Source: Botryllus schlosseri
Lineage: Eukaryota; Chordata; Ascidiacea; Stolidobranchia; Styelidae
Direction of reading: 5' to 3'
DNA length: 31,867 bases
Assembly (NCBI GenBank): GCA_000444245.1
Contig: ATSW01008613.1
Location: 1-31,867 of the forward strand
This document shows, in pieces, positions 9,061-20,300 of this stretch; positions within the stretch are counted from its first letter, which is position 1; each line of letters starts with the position of its first letter. The translations under genes and the position numbers were made by a program. The notes below the pieces were generated by a model. It had not been told where the DNA came from, searched no databases, and was given only the letters and a program-made list of their open reading frames with translations.

Positions 9061-10054
9061 GGAGGAATGAGCTTGTAGAACGACAATATGGGTAATTCGC
9101 CACCTTCAAACTATTCAGCATAATATATATAGTCGCGGAAACACGAGTCATGATTAATGAACAAGAATACTGACCTGAATGTTTATTACATAAGTTCAAT
9201 ATGGCTGACCTGCATGTTTGACGATGTGACATAAGTTATCGAATTTTTTCGTGTTTCGCAATTGATTTCGTAGCATGCACCAGAGTAGTACAATATATGT
9301 TTGTAAGCGCATTTCTACCATTGATATATAGTGAAGCTGGTTTTCGAAAGAGCACCACAAATTCGTAACAGAAAGGCTTCTCCCATCCCTTAGCACAGTG
9401 TTTTTCAACCTGTGGGACAGTACGCACTTAAATGCGGATAAAAAAAAATTGCAGTGCGGATACGAGCATGGTGCGGATGGAGATTGTCTGACGTGGAAGA
9501 ATTCAAATAAACCTAATAGGATATTAAATACAGTGGCTCCAATACCTTTAGTCTTTGACGCGCATTTGTAAAAACTTGGACTTACCATTCACCTCCAATC
9601 GTAGCTTTTACAATATTTTTTCTCGTACCAGCCGTACCAACCGCACTAACATTATTACGCATCCAAAAGTCTGAATCGAATGTGGGTATAATGACCTGGC
9701 CTTCCATGCACTGACAGTGCCTGTACAAAATCCAACAACTTATCTGGCCATAGTGCACTATAGCTGACATCAAAAACGAGGAAAAGGAGCCGCTTTCTTG
9801 ATGAGAAACTTGATGGCCTAATACGGAGAGCTTTTGGGGTAAGATGTTGTGCCTAACTGGCATGAAACAGCCAGAATTGTTTCTCAGCGACCGATTCATT
9901 GATGAACCTAGAGTCTAGTTGTTGTACATTATAATAAATAAATGGGAGCTCTCTTCATTTTCATTTTGTGTAATAATTATTATATGTTGATTTGTGTGAA
10001 TGAAATTTTTGCAAAAACAAAAGGTTGTGAATCAGTTTTAGCATATTTCTTGAT
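9061..10054. other. no gene seen; possible hAT end near 9396
   Basis: CAGTGTTTTTCAACCTGTGG at 9396-9415 looks like a hAT terminus, but no matching inverted end was found. Minus-strand open frames at 9196-9588 and 9582-9899 have no recognisable domain. The last 100 bp precede the GPCR start and contain TTTTAG 15 bp before its ATG, a possible splice or trans-splice acceptor. Confidence 0.4.
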
Positions 10055-10640
10055 ATGGAAGCTGCACTGATATATATTATGCTGACTGTCCCAATGGTTT
10101 GGGGTTATGGCAATTCGACCACCGGAAACATTACTGATTCGGATTTACCAAGCTCGGATGTCGGCCTACCAGTGGAAAATCCCAGAACAGTCAAATCGCA
10201 AAACGAAAGACTTCAGAAAGCTGGTGATACACATCTTGCAGAAATTGCTCAACCAAATAGATTCCATATTGGTATCACGAAAAGGGATACATCAGGATAT
10301 AAGGATAAAGTGCCCTCATATAAATGGAGTGAAAATACTACCAGGTCTGAAGTTGAGTACTTGAATACTGAAAGTGCGATCACGGACGATTTCGCTTTCA
10401 CTGGGGAATATATTGAAGTAGTAGGACTTTGTGGCTATCCACCGTACAATGACAGAAAGGCGTGCTTCCGACAAAATTACTTCGACGACCCTCTTGGTAA
10501 ATGTGAAAAGAGATGGGCGAAAATTCTGTTTGGAATTTGTACAGGGTTGGCAGCCACGGCTATTATATGCGTAAATATCCTCATTCCGATGGTAGTCGCA
10601 AGATGCCGGGATATGCGAACTCACTACGATATCATAAAAG
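10055..10640 (+). CDS. GPCR exon 1: signal peptide, extracellular N-terminus, TM1
   Basis: The ATG at 10055 gives a hydrophobic leader. The extracellular part includes a cysteine-containing stretch (LCGYPPYNDRKACF) just before TM1 (ILFGICTGLAATAIICVNIL) and the first loop (CRDMRTHYDIIK). The donor AAAG|GTATAT leaves phase 1. Confidence 0.85.
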
Positions 10641-13600
10641 GTATATAGTAGGCTACATAGGCCTACATTGAAGATCTCGATGTAGATGAGAGATGCCCCA
10701 ATATTTAACTGTTTTTTATAAATCCTTAAGTCTAATTTTCATTAAGTGCAGTTTACAATATATATGCCTCTCTTTAACACATTCTTCCATTTGCTAATAT
10801 ATATTTGTGAGCCAGGATGGGATTTCGGTTGATTGACTTCACCCAATCGTTTCGATACCATCCCTTCTTCTTACGGTATCGTAATTCTTGCAGTATCTCG
10901 AATTTAAAAAAATACGAATGAGAACAATGTTAACAACATATGTGTACCATCTTCCGATGATTCAAATTTATAGATGTCATTAACCCTTTTTTATTCTTGG
11001 AGGACCAATCACCACTTAGGATGCATTTTAGTAAATGGCCGATGTATATTGATAGAATTAACAGTGATTCTCCTGCGTACCAACAATCGATTTTACAGAA
11101 GTCAAATTTCAATTTTCCAGAAATAATAAATTATTACAATTATGGCACCCCCGTAGACCTTCACCAGATGCAATTTATGATTGATTCCAACTAAATTTTA
11201 TATACTACTTGACAGACAACACGTATCGATTTCAACAATAATTTCATCCAGGAAACATTGTGTTGCTTATTGTAATCGTTTCCAGTATCACTCGCGATCG
11301 CAGACACCATAACAGGATTTCTTTTGTTTGCTGCTGTTATACCTAATATGGCCGGGATACATGACATGAGCGAAGAGGAGCTGATAGTGTTTGGCAGAAG
11401 GGATGCTAATTCGGTCAGGGCGATCGTTATCGGTTCTCTTGTCACAGCGTCAAAGCAGGTACGTTTTTCTCACTAAATAAATGGGCATTCGTTTATTGAT
11501 GAGTTTTCCAGATCTCGAGATATCAGTATTTTAGAAACTGTAGCTGGTGTCTTTTGAAATCGTGAGGAATATTTTAGACTCCAATTTTACCGAAATCTAT
11601 TGGCAATAGTTTCAGCACTATCTAGAGTGGAATACTATATGATACTATATGAAAACAACACAAATTTGATTTATACTAACACTATACTGAAATTCTGGAT
11701 ATCTGAATTGCTTCTTTGAACAGGCATCGTTGCTTCATCTCTGTTTCCTGAGTATTGAGAGATTCATGGCCATCAAGTGGCCGTTCCGGCATATCGACAG
11801 AAGAACGGGAACAATCATTATGACTCTGGTGGGAATATGGACTTGTGCTATCATTTCAGCCTTTTCACCGGGTAGAATTTCAAAGTATTTATAGGCTCTT
11901 ACATTTTCCATTGTCGTAACTTGGTTTGGTTACATGCAATGTGACGCGACTCTCAGCTTTATCACGGTCTGTTTGCGCAACTTATAGTTTATATACACTT
12001 TTGCGAACTCACTCGCGCTGAATTTAGCATAGAATATGTAGATGTTCAGATGATTTACAATTACATGAAGCATAGTCACTAGTCATAGTCACTAACCATC
12101 ACCAATGACACGCCCCAAAGTGTCGGATAGTGTCATGGCAGAGTAGGAGGTTCATCTGGGGCCTGGGCTGATCCTACTCTGTATAGTCTTGTTGATACGG
12201 AGTTTTAAGCTCAGAGAACGACCCTACAAAGGTATAAATGACAAGGAAATGTCAAAGAACAACAGAACATCATGAACAATATCAAAGTTATGTTATTAAA
12301 ATATAAGTATTCCGAGTTGGTCTGTAAATTGATGAATCGCCCAAGGCCGATTCGACATCGTCCTAATTGTCCAGTATTCTTCACGCCGCAGCCTGTCTTG
12401 TGCATCCCTTTGTACATTGTGTGTCTTGAGCACATGAAAATAATATTACCGCTGATTAAAATATATTCATTATCGTTTGCAGCATTATTCCCTCAACATT
12501 TCGAGTACAGGTTCCAACCTGCATTACTGATACACATGATGACTATGAAAGCACAGACCGACAGCATTCACCAGGCGGGGTACGTGGGACTAATATATAC
12601 CGCAGCAACAATAGTCCTGCCTTACGTCATCACGGCGAGTATATTTACGACGGTGTGATCTGAGACGCCGTGGTCAAAATCTCTTTTCCCGTTCAGGTGT
12701 CGGTCTGTATTTTAACGGGAATTGTGTCTTACAAAAAGCTGAAATCGTCAGCTCGCTTTTTCGGAATGGAACAAAAGTTTCCTCAGAGTAATTCAGAGGA
12801 AGCGAAAACCTTAAATGGGGAGAGAACGCCATCCAGCAATAGAAACCGCAAGAAACGTCTTAAACCGGAGATATCAGTGTTCATCACGCTTCTCATAATG
12901 ATTGCTGCATTTACATTGACTTTACGTAAGTATCGCCTTCTGCATTCATTAATGAGGCAGATGGGTAAAGTAGGGTTACTATATACGTCCTCCTTTAGGA
13001 GGAATTGTCCTCCTTTTTCAGGTTTTTGAAAATGTCCTCCGAGGACGCCTAAATGTCCTATTTTTTTTAATTCGTCCTCCTTTACAGCTTTTAGAGCTAA
13101 GATGGTGGATAGATTCGAGTGAAAATGGGCATAAATGACGCTAAATAGGAAATTTGTGGTTCGAACGAAAGGGACGACCATTTTAAAGTCAACCAGCGCA
13201 AAGTACGGAAGAAAAACCGACAAGATAGCATAATGGTTAAGCGTCCGGCTTCTTGACCGGTAGGTCGTGGGTTCGATTCCCGGCCGGGTCAGACCAAAGA
13301 CCTGATTAGTAACACTGGTATCCATGGCTTCCCTGCTTGGCGCTCATGCATTACTGGGATAGCATGGAGGGGTGGTGCATGACTTAGAAAGCCGTAAAGG
13401 CTATATCTGCACTTCCTTGTCCAGCGGCATATGCACATCATGCACTCATGGTATGCATATGCGCAGATCGTGTGTATGTGTATCATGAGTCGGTGTATAT
13501 GCCGCAAAAAACATCAAGGACAAAAATAAACTACGTCCTTTCCTCCTTTCCTTTCCTATCCTATTTTGTGGCATCACCTTATTATCACTAAGTGTTCTTG

Positions 13601-13911
13601 AAGTTTAATATAATCATCATAGAATTGTTGAAAAAAAGAAGTGTTGCATAAAACATGTTTGATGATTCAAGTTACAGAACTTGAAGATTGTTTCATCACA
13701 GCGTCCATGGCAATAATACCTGTGTGATAACTGAAAGACTTTTAGGTTGTCTTTAATCAGAGTTATCAACAAAATTTACACCAATATGGCAGCAACGTAT
13801 GACATAGCAATCATGATATTAGCAATTAGCATTGTTACAATGTCACATACGAACTTTCAAGTATGCAGTAATATAATAGCAAGGTTTCACATTGAAATCC
13901 AAGCTATATAA
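10055..13911 (+). CDS. divergent class A-like G-protein-coupled receptor, six exons, about 484 aa
   Basis: Exons 10055-10640, 11286-11458, 11724-11871, 12483-12652, 12697-12925 and 13763-13911 join with matching phases (1,0,1,0,1) at GT-AG sites into one frame. The protein has a signal peptide (MEAALIYIMLTVPMVWG), a roughly 150-residue extracellular part with NST, NIT and NTT glycosylation sites, and seven hydrophobic helices. Class A marks are present: N in TM1 (CVNILIP), LAIAD in TM2, ERF (for DRY) after TM3, W in TM4 and LPYV in TM5. The usual TM3 cysteine, the TM6 CWxP and the TM7 NPxxY are absent or altered. The ligand cannot be inferred. The gene lies just before, and probably within an intron of, the titin-like gene. 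The last exon is the least certain. Confidence 0.8.
10641..11285 (+). other. GPCR intron 1, nothing else seen
   Basis: 645 bp, AT-rich, no recognisable domain in its short open frames and no repeat ends. Confidence 0.6.
11286..11458 (+). CDS. GPCR exon 2: TM2 and start of TM3
   Basis: The acceptor TTTCCAG leads into SLAIADTITGFLLFAAVIP, a textbook TM2 with the conserved aspartate, then an acidic loop and AIVIGSLVTASKQ. The donor CAG|GTACGT is in phase 0. Confidence 0.85.
11724..11871 (+). CDS. GPCR exon 3: end of TM3 and TM4
   Basis: ASLLHLCFLSIERFMAIKWP carries the ERF variant of the DRY motif and the usual W-P of the second loop. TM4 is TIIMTLVGIWTCAIISAF. Counting back from the arginine, the position of the conserved TM3 cysteine holds alanine. 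Confidence 0.87.
11872..12482 (+). other. GPCR intron 3, with a small perfect hairpin
   Basis: CAGAGTAGGA (12139-12148) and TCCTACTCTG (12172-12181) form a perfect 10 bp inverted repeat with a 23 base loop. Nothing else is supported. Confidence 0.4.
12483..12652 (+). CDS. GPCR exon 4: second extracellular loop and TM5
   Basis: The acceptor TTTGCAG is followed by the loop and TM5 GLIYTAATIVLPYVITASIF with its proline. The donor ACGACG|GTGTGA is in phase 0; reading through hits a stop at once. Confidence 0.82.
12697..12925 (+). CDS. GPCR exon 5: end of TM5, third intracellular loop, TM6
   Basis: It continues VSVCILTGIVSYKKLK, then a basic and serine-rich loop, then TM6 ISVFITLLIMIAAFTLTL. The donor TTTAC|GTAAGT is strong, phase 1. 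Confidence 0.82.
12975..13110. repeat. GTCCTCC-rich repeat fragment in GPCR intron 5
   Basis: GTCCTCC or its complement recurs at least five times (12987-13082), after TAGGGTTACTATA, which resembles a hAT end. No opposite end is visible, so this is probably a broken miniature element. Confidence 0.35.
13221..13538 (+). repeat. tRNA-derived SINE, copy 1 (in GPCR intron 5)
   Basis: The head has the A box TAGCATAATGG and a perfect B box GGTTCGATTCC. An unrelated body follows (ATCCATGGCTTCCCTGCTTGG..., then a TATGCATATGC-rich part) and a tail CGGTGTATATGCCGC plus A-rich sequence. Copy 2 at 27215-27531 matches along the whole length in the opposite orientation, which fixes the ends to within a few bases. 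Confidence 0.85.
13763..13911 (+). CDS. GPCR exon 6 (predicted): end of TM6, TM7, short tail
   Basis: Joining exon 5 to 13763 (acceptor AATCAGAG) in phase gives LINKIYTNMAATYD and the helix IAIMILAISIVTMSHTNF, then a helix-8-like NIIARFHIE and a stop at 13909-13911. NPxxY is replaced by NFQVC. The acceptor is weak and no AATAAA lies between here and the titin exon at 14002, so this exon needs transcript support. Confidence 0.5.
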
Positions 13912-14001
13912 TGGAGATTTGTAATCACACAGACAATCTTTTGTATTTACCTCTACTAGAATTGCTCAGCTAGAATAATCCAAATTTCAATTTTTATTTA
14001 G

Positions 14002-14316
14002 GTATCCAAACTGCAACTTGGCAAGGAATACCAATTCCGAGTGTCCGCCGAAAACAGATTTGGATGCGGAGATTTCGTATGCACGGAGAAGATTTTAGTC
14101 GCATACCCGTTCAAAGTACCGGGCCCTCCGAGCACTCCCGAAGTAGTGTCAGTGACGAAAGACTTCATAATTGTCAAATGGAACGAACCAGTTAACGACG
14201 GTGGAAACCCGGTCTCGGCGTATCACGTTGAAATCAAGGACAGGAATAGCATATTATGGCAGAAAGCTAACAAAATTGACATACACGACACACAGTTCAG
14301 AGCTGCCGGCCTTCAG
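14002..14316 (+). CDS. titin exon E1: FN-1 (second half) and FN-2 (first half)
   Basis: Acceptor TTTTTATTTAG, donor CAG|GTATGC, phases 0/0. It opens at VSKLQLGKEYQFRV, the E-F strands of FN-1, then KVPGPPSTPE and FN-2 up to RAAGLQ. The front half of FN-1 must come from an exon more than 14 kb upstream. Confidence 0.93.
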
Positions 14317-17300
14317 GTATGCGGTCACATTACATTGATGGTGCCTAATTCATTCAATACTAGTTACCATTTGTTGAATGCAGACATGACAAACTTTCTA
14401 TTGCATACATACTAATGTTGATAAATGTTTGTACTCTGTTCACTCCTCATATATATTATTCCATATATATTTCCTGTATAGCACACACATGCATTGATCA
14501 ATGTGCTTGTATTCTATTTCCTCATATTTATAAACGCTATTAATAGTCAATGCCATCTAGAGGTACACGATATCGCAGCAAGCAATATAGACATGTTGTC
14601 AAATACATTCCACTCTTTTCCTGGAAAACTCTTTATTCATACCTGAGTTTCTCAATTTGATACTAACTAGACTAGATATTGTTGTATTTCTTGCTAATTC
14701 CGAAATGAATTCAATTTCCAGTTTTTTTTGCAAATTCAGTAATTTTAGTTTCACTCAAATTTGGAATAAATTGTGTAGCTATACTTATGAAATTCTAATC
14801 AAATCTGGAAAAGCTGAAAATTTTATGGTAGTTCAATTCTGACTGTATTAAGTGTATATTCATCAAATTCTATGAAGATCATATGTCTATTTGAATAATA
14901 TTTTGTGACCTTATCAGCTGACTAAATAAATCTTCGTCCTATAGACTAATGATGTCTATATTTCTCAAGGGCGGTCTGGAGTATGAACTTCGCGTCTACG
15001 CCGAAAACGCAGCTGGTTGCGGAAAACCGAGTCACCCTTGCAGCCCGACGATGGCTATTGATCAAATTAGCCCTGCCAGGCTAGTTGAAGTAACTGGTGT
15101 CACACGAACAACCGCAGATATCGTGTGGGTTAAACCTGAAGATAACGGCGGCGCTAGGATCACAGGCTATACAGTCGAACGTCAAGAACAGCCGGACGGG
15201 CGATGGCTGAAGTGTAACTTCAGTAACGTGATCGACTGCAGATTTACTGCAGAAAGTCTAACGGAAAATACTACTTATAAATTCCGTGTGATTGCAAAGA
15301 ACGCTGCTGGTTCTGTGTCAATACCAAGCGAACCTTCCGACGCAGTTACATGCCAGGATATCTTCACGCCTCCGCGTTTGGAGCTGGATTCCAGTTTACG
15401 AGACACCATCACAGCCAAAGCTGGGGATAATATTAAGATATCAGCCGCTGTATTTGGAAAACCGTCTCCTACTGTTACTTGGAGCAGAAACCGTGTCGAA
15501 TTGGATCACTCGCCAAAAACTGAAATTTTCAACGACGATGCGTCTACCACTTTGGTTCTCAATAACGTGTCCCGGGATGACACTGGCGAATATCTGCTGC
15601 AGCTCAAAAATGCTGCCGGTACAAGGTAAGAATTTGCAAATTCGAATTATTGAACTCATTATCTGAAAAATAATTTAGTTTTTTTCTTTATTCCGGACCT
15701 CTGAGTGTATTTGCTGGTTGAGAAGACCCCCTATTGTGACCTAGTTCGGGATAATACTTTTTAAACTACACAGCCTCGGTTAAATTTTAAGTAATCAACA
15801 TAATTTGAGTGGCTGAGGATTACAAAATTAAAAGAAACTAGAAAAAAGGGCCATCAATTTAGCCTGTTCCTACTCAAAATCACTTCGATTTTGAGTGCAA
15901 TTATTAGTGTTAGTATCAGAAGGATTGCTGTTATGACCTTTGGTTAGCACTGAAACTAAGAAAAAATGTTGGCATAAGTCAGAAATATATCTTACGAATA
16001 GGTACAATGTAGTTAGTTTTATAGTTGTAGTCTCAACATTGGCCTGCAAATGTGCAAGCCCCCACCGGATCCATGCCACCAAGGTTAAGTACCAGGGTTG
16101 TAATGACTCGAGTCATAACTTGACTCGGCTTGATTCAATCTGTGTATTGACTCGACTTGGACTCGAGTCATTGCGCATGACTCGGACTAAGTCATATGAC
16201 TCGAGTCTCAGATGGCCAAGATCAACATTTCATTTTAGTTTCGAAAAATAGTAAAGTAACCATACTGTTGGTATTTCGTCTATTGGTACTGGTACTTGAA
16301 AATGGGACCAGAGACTGTTAAAAGTGAGGATAATTAGTATATTTTAAATGCGAACCATTCGATATTACCAAAGAGAGTTATAAAAAGAGTTATAACAAGA
16401 CTTTAACTTAAAACTGTGCAATCAACGCAATGACTTGAACTCGGACCCATCAGCAGACTTGGACTCACACTTCACGTGGTGGTGTATTGAAAATGACTAC
16501 TATAAAAGTGAGATTGACTTGTGACTCATAGCCTTGCGACTTGGTTGCAACCCTGTTAAAAGCCCCTGTTTCTGATCTCAACCATGGTATTGTTATCTTC
16601 CTGTACACACGCAAATCCAACATTTTCATTTCTTCTCTCAATTATTCAGGTCAATCACGATAGACGTGAAGGTTCTTGACAGGCCTGGTCCGATTTCCGG
16701 CCCCATTGAAGTATCGGATGTCACTTCCGATAAATGCAGACTTACGTGGGGAATGCCTTTAAAGACAGGCGGTGCACCTGTGACACATTACGTCATCGAG
16801 AAAAGAGAGACATCAAGGTTAACATGGACAAGAGTCGCTTCCAATATTGAAGGCTTAACGGTTAAGGTTTGTTGTTTGACGGAATATAACTGTGATTGAT
16901 TTGTTGTTATGAAATGCATTTTCGCACAGGTCACAAATCTGCTGAAAGGAAATGAGTACATATTCAGAGTGATGGGTGAAAATAAATATGGCCTCGGAGT
17001 GCCTGTGGAATCTCAGCCGGTTCTTGCAAAGGACCCATTCACAGTACCAAGCGCTCCAGGAAAACCAGAGGTCAGATGTCATAAGAAACCGTCCTTAGCA
17101 GTTAGCACGCCGAATGTACTGTAGAACGAATGGGTCTATACATTATATAGCCTATACTTTTTCATCCTTATACTCATTTCAATATACAAGCTATATGTAC
17201 AGATTACTTCAACTGGCAAAGATTCTGTAGTTATCGCCTGGACACGCCCCGAGTCTGACGGTGGAAATGAAATATCAGGATATCACATTGAACGTAAAGA

Positions 17301-20300
17301 GAGGAATTCATTGCGCTGGATGAGGGCTGTCAGGAGGTAAGAATTGCAGACCAATAATTGGTGATTCAGCAATTTGGCATTCTGAAACAATGCATGATAT
17401 TCAATTTGATACTGTTAGCTAGATCACAACGCCTTATCAATACTAGAGATTGCCAAAGTTGTCAGTATCACTACTCAAATCAAGGTAGATGAAATGCCAG
17501 AAAATTTTACGTGATTACAAGTAGAATTAGTGATTACAAAATCGTGTCCAAACTATTTCAAGAAGTAGACGTTGAAGATCTGAAATTCGATCGAAAGTAA
17601 GTATGGTGGCTACTTTTAAAAATTTCAAGACTCACGAAAAATCTTACCGCAAATAGGTATAATTTTCGAACATATATTCGGTCACTGTGATCCAGGGGCG
17701 CTATCGCACAGTTTTCATGGCAATTTCACTCGTGCAGAAATGCAGGCATACCTTAAAATTACTTTCTACTGTATAAATTCAAAAGTGCTAAACTCAAGCA
17801 GTTTTGCTTAAAAAAACTGTCATCTAGATGTGGAACCACTCGACTAAATAATACAAATGCTCATAACTTACTTAATTACTTGAAAAAGTAGGCGTACTTT
17901 TTTACTGACCACCTCCAATCGACGCTAAAAAACGATTAGTCTCAAATTTGTTAGAAGATTCCCAAGAATGACTGCCAATCGCTACTCTTAATCTGTACCA
18001 TTACCATGCAGGGCTGTTTCCAGTCTCCACCACAAAGTGTCCGGCCTCACGGAAGGCTACGAATACGAATTCAGAGTCTCGGCAGAAAATGCAGCCGGAA
18101 CGGGCCCTTGCTCCGACAGCAGCGCCCCGGCGTTGTGCAAGGAGCCAGTATACCCGCCTGGACCCCCTGGAATACCAAAAATGGTGGACTCCACTAAGAG
18201 ATCAGTGTCTTTATCTTGGAAAGCGCCGTCATTCGATGGTGGAGATGCTGTGTCAGGTTATCATGTCGAGATTTGCCCAGCCGAATTGGATACGGAGAAA
18301 TGGATTAAATGTACGCCGTCAGCAGGTGTGCGAATGACAGAATACACCATAACTGATCTACAGGTATTGTAATTTGATTTCAAATTCAGGCTTTTGGTAC
18401 ATTAGTTATCTGGCAGTGGTCGATTGTATCCACATTTAGCTGGAAGTTCAAACAGTTTCTGCTGAACAAATATGTCTACTTCGACAGACTTTTCTAGGCA
18501 CTGAACTTCAATCTACAATTGAATAATATATTCATATTGAAATATGTTTATCTTATGTTGCATGCTCTATAACAGGGGTTCCCAACCTTTCAATGGTCAC
18601 AGGCCAATTCCCGATTTGAAAATGAAGCTGATCACTAAAATTAGAATGGCGCCAGTGTGACCTCAGGTTGAAAGCCACAGCCTTATATCAAAAAAGTTCT
18701 GTTGCCAGCTAAAAGCTATGTCAAGGCCTACAGGTTGAAAATATCTGCTCTAGGCTAAGGTGGGATGTTTAACAAAGAGACTACTGCCAATTTTTCGACA
18801 TAGTCCAATCTTTCATTGTAACTTAATCTTGCGTAGATTCGAATCGATGAAAATATCAATGATCGAACGACTGACTAAAAACTTGAACTTGTCTGCGCAG
18901 GAATCCGAACAATACAAAGTCAGAGTTCTCGCGTTCAATTCTGCTGGTGTTGGAGATGCGTCAGTGATGCCGGCCACTGTACAGCCTGGCGAAAGATACG
19001 AACCTCCGCAAATCGCGCCTGACGCAGATTTCAGGAAGCACATCGTCGTCAAAGCTGGGAATTCTGTTAGGTGCGTACATGACACAACTTTCACACAAAG
19101 TCTAAATAAGAGAAAGGGTTGTTCCAAAATAACTCTTCTATTCAAATTTCACTGGGTAACCTATGATACTGTTAGATTACCTGAAAAAAAAACATTACAT
19201 TTGGATTATTTCTAAAGTCAAGTTATTGGAGTACAAAATTTTGGATTTAAAAAAACAAAATAAAATATTTGATGAATCAATTTCAATTTTCGGGTTGGAA
19301 TTCATCTGAAATTAATGTGCAATGTTTTGAGGTAGGCTAATAAAATCACGGGGTACCAGTGAAATTTGAAAGAAAAGTTTGGTTTAAACGACCCTATTGC
19401 TCATTTCAACTGTGTGTGATTCATAACAAATTTGGGTCAATTCCAACCCATAGAAGAGAACGTATTTTGGTAGACAATTTAGGATTTGAAAAAAAAAATT
19501 TTTTGTGGGAAATTCTGTCATATAGATTATATAGAAGTAATCTTATTTTCATGTCTTGAACTTTATAATTGTTTGGAATCAAGAATGGAATAAAAGAGAA
19601 TCATAAATTTGATGTTAATTTGACACCAATTCTGTTGAATGATGTAAATTTTACTAAAAAAAAGTAGCAATACAAGTATAAAAGTACCGAAAAAACATAT
19701 CTTTGACATATACATAACTGGAAATTGGTGACTCTGATGTCATTAAGTTATGATTTATATTTGTAATCTTCTCAATATTGCATGTGAACATTGACCAAAC
19801 GTTGCGTGTAGAATCTTTGTGCCCGTACGCGGGAGACCTACACCTACCATGCGTTGGACTAAAGAAGGCGCTTCCAGCGTTGACGATCACGTCCAAGTAA
19901 CTTACGAGGATCACGGCACCATGTTCTTCATTCCCGAATCTAACCGTAACGATTCCGGGAAATACACATTACATTTGGACAACAGTTCTGGAGCCATTGC
20001 GGTCAGCTGCACCGTCAAAGTTTTGGACACGCCGGGACCTTGTCAGGATCTCACAGTAATATTACTGAAGTTTAAGCAAATGGCATATGGTATTTATATA
20101 TGTATGTATATTCGAACAGGTGAAAGATATCACAAAGGAATCTGCAGTCTTTTCTTGGAAGCCGCCTGTTAACGATGGTGGATGCCACATTTCTAATTAT
20201 ATTGTTGAGAAGAAGGAATCTGGTCGCAAAGCATGGTCAACTGTGAATACCAGTTGCCAGAGAACTCACCTCAAGATAGCTTTGAGCGAAGGACTTAGTT

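Noticed and set aside
9196-9899. Two overlapping minus-strand frames of 130 and 105 codons
   Set aside because: Composition rich in S, C, F and H with no recognisable domain, and one overlaps a hAT-like end; no support for a gene.
13221-13291. Possible functional tRNA gene
   Set aside because: The A and B boxes are good, but the acceptor stem pairs poorly, and the same head with the same non-tRNA body and tail recurs at 27215-27531, so it is a SINE head.
12783-13325. 180-codon open frame on the minus strand
   Set aside because: It runs antisense over GPCR exon 5, the GTCCTCC repeat and the SINE; no domain and no splice context.
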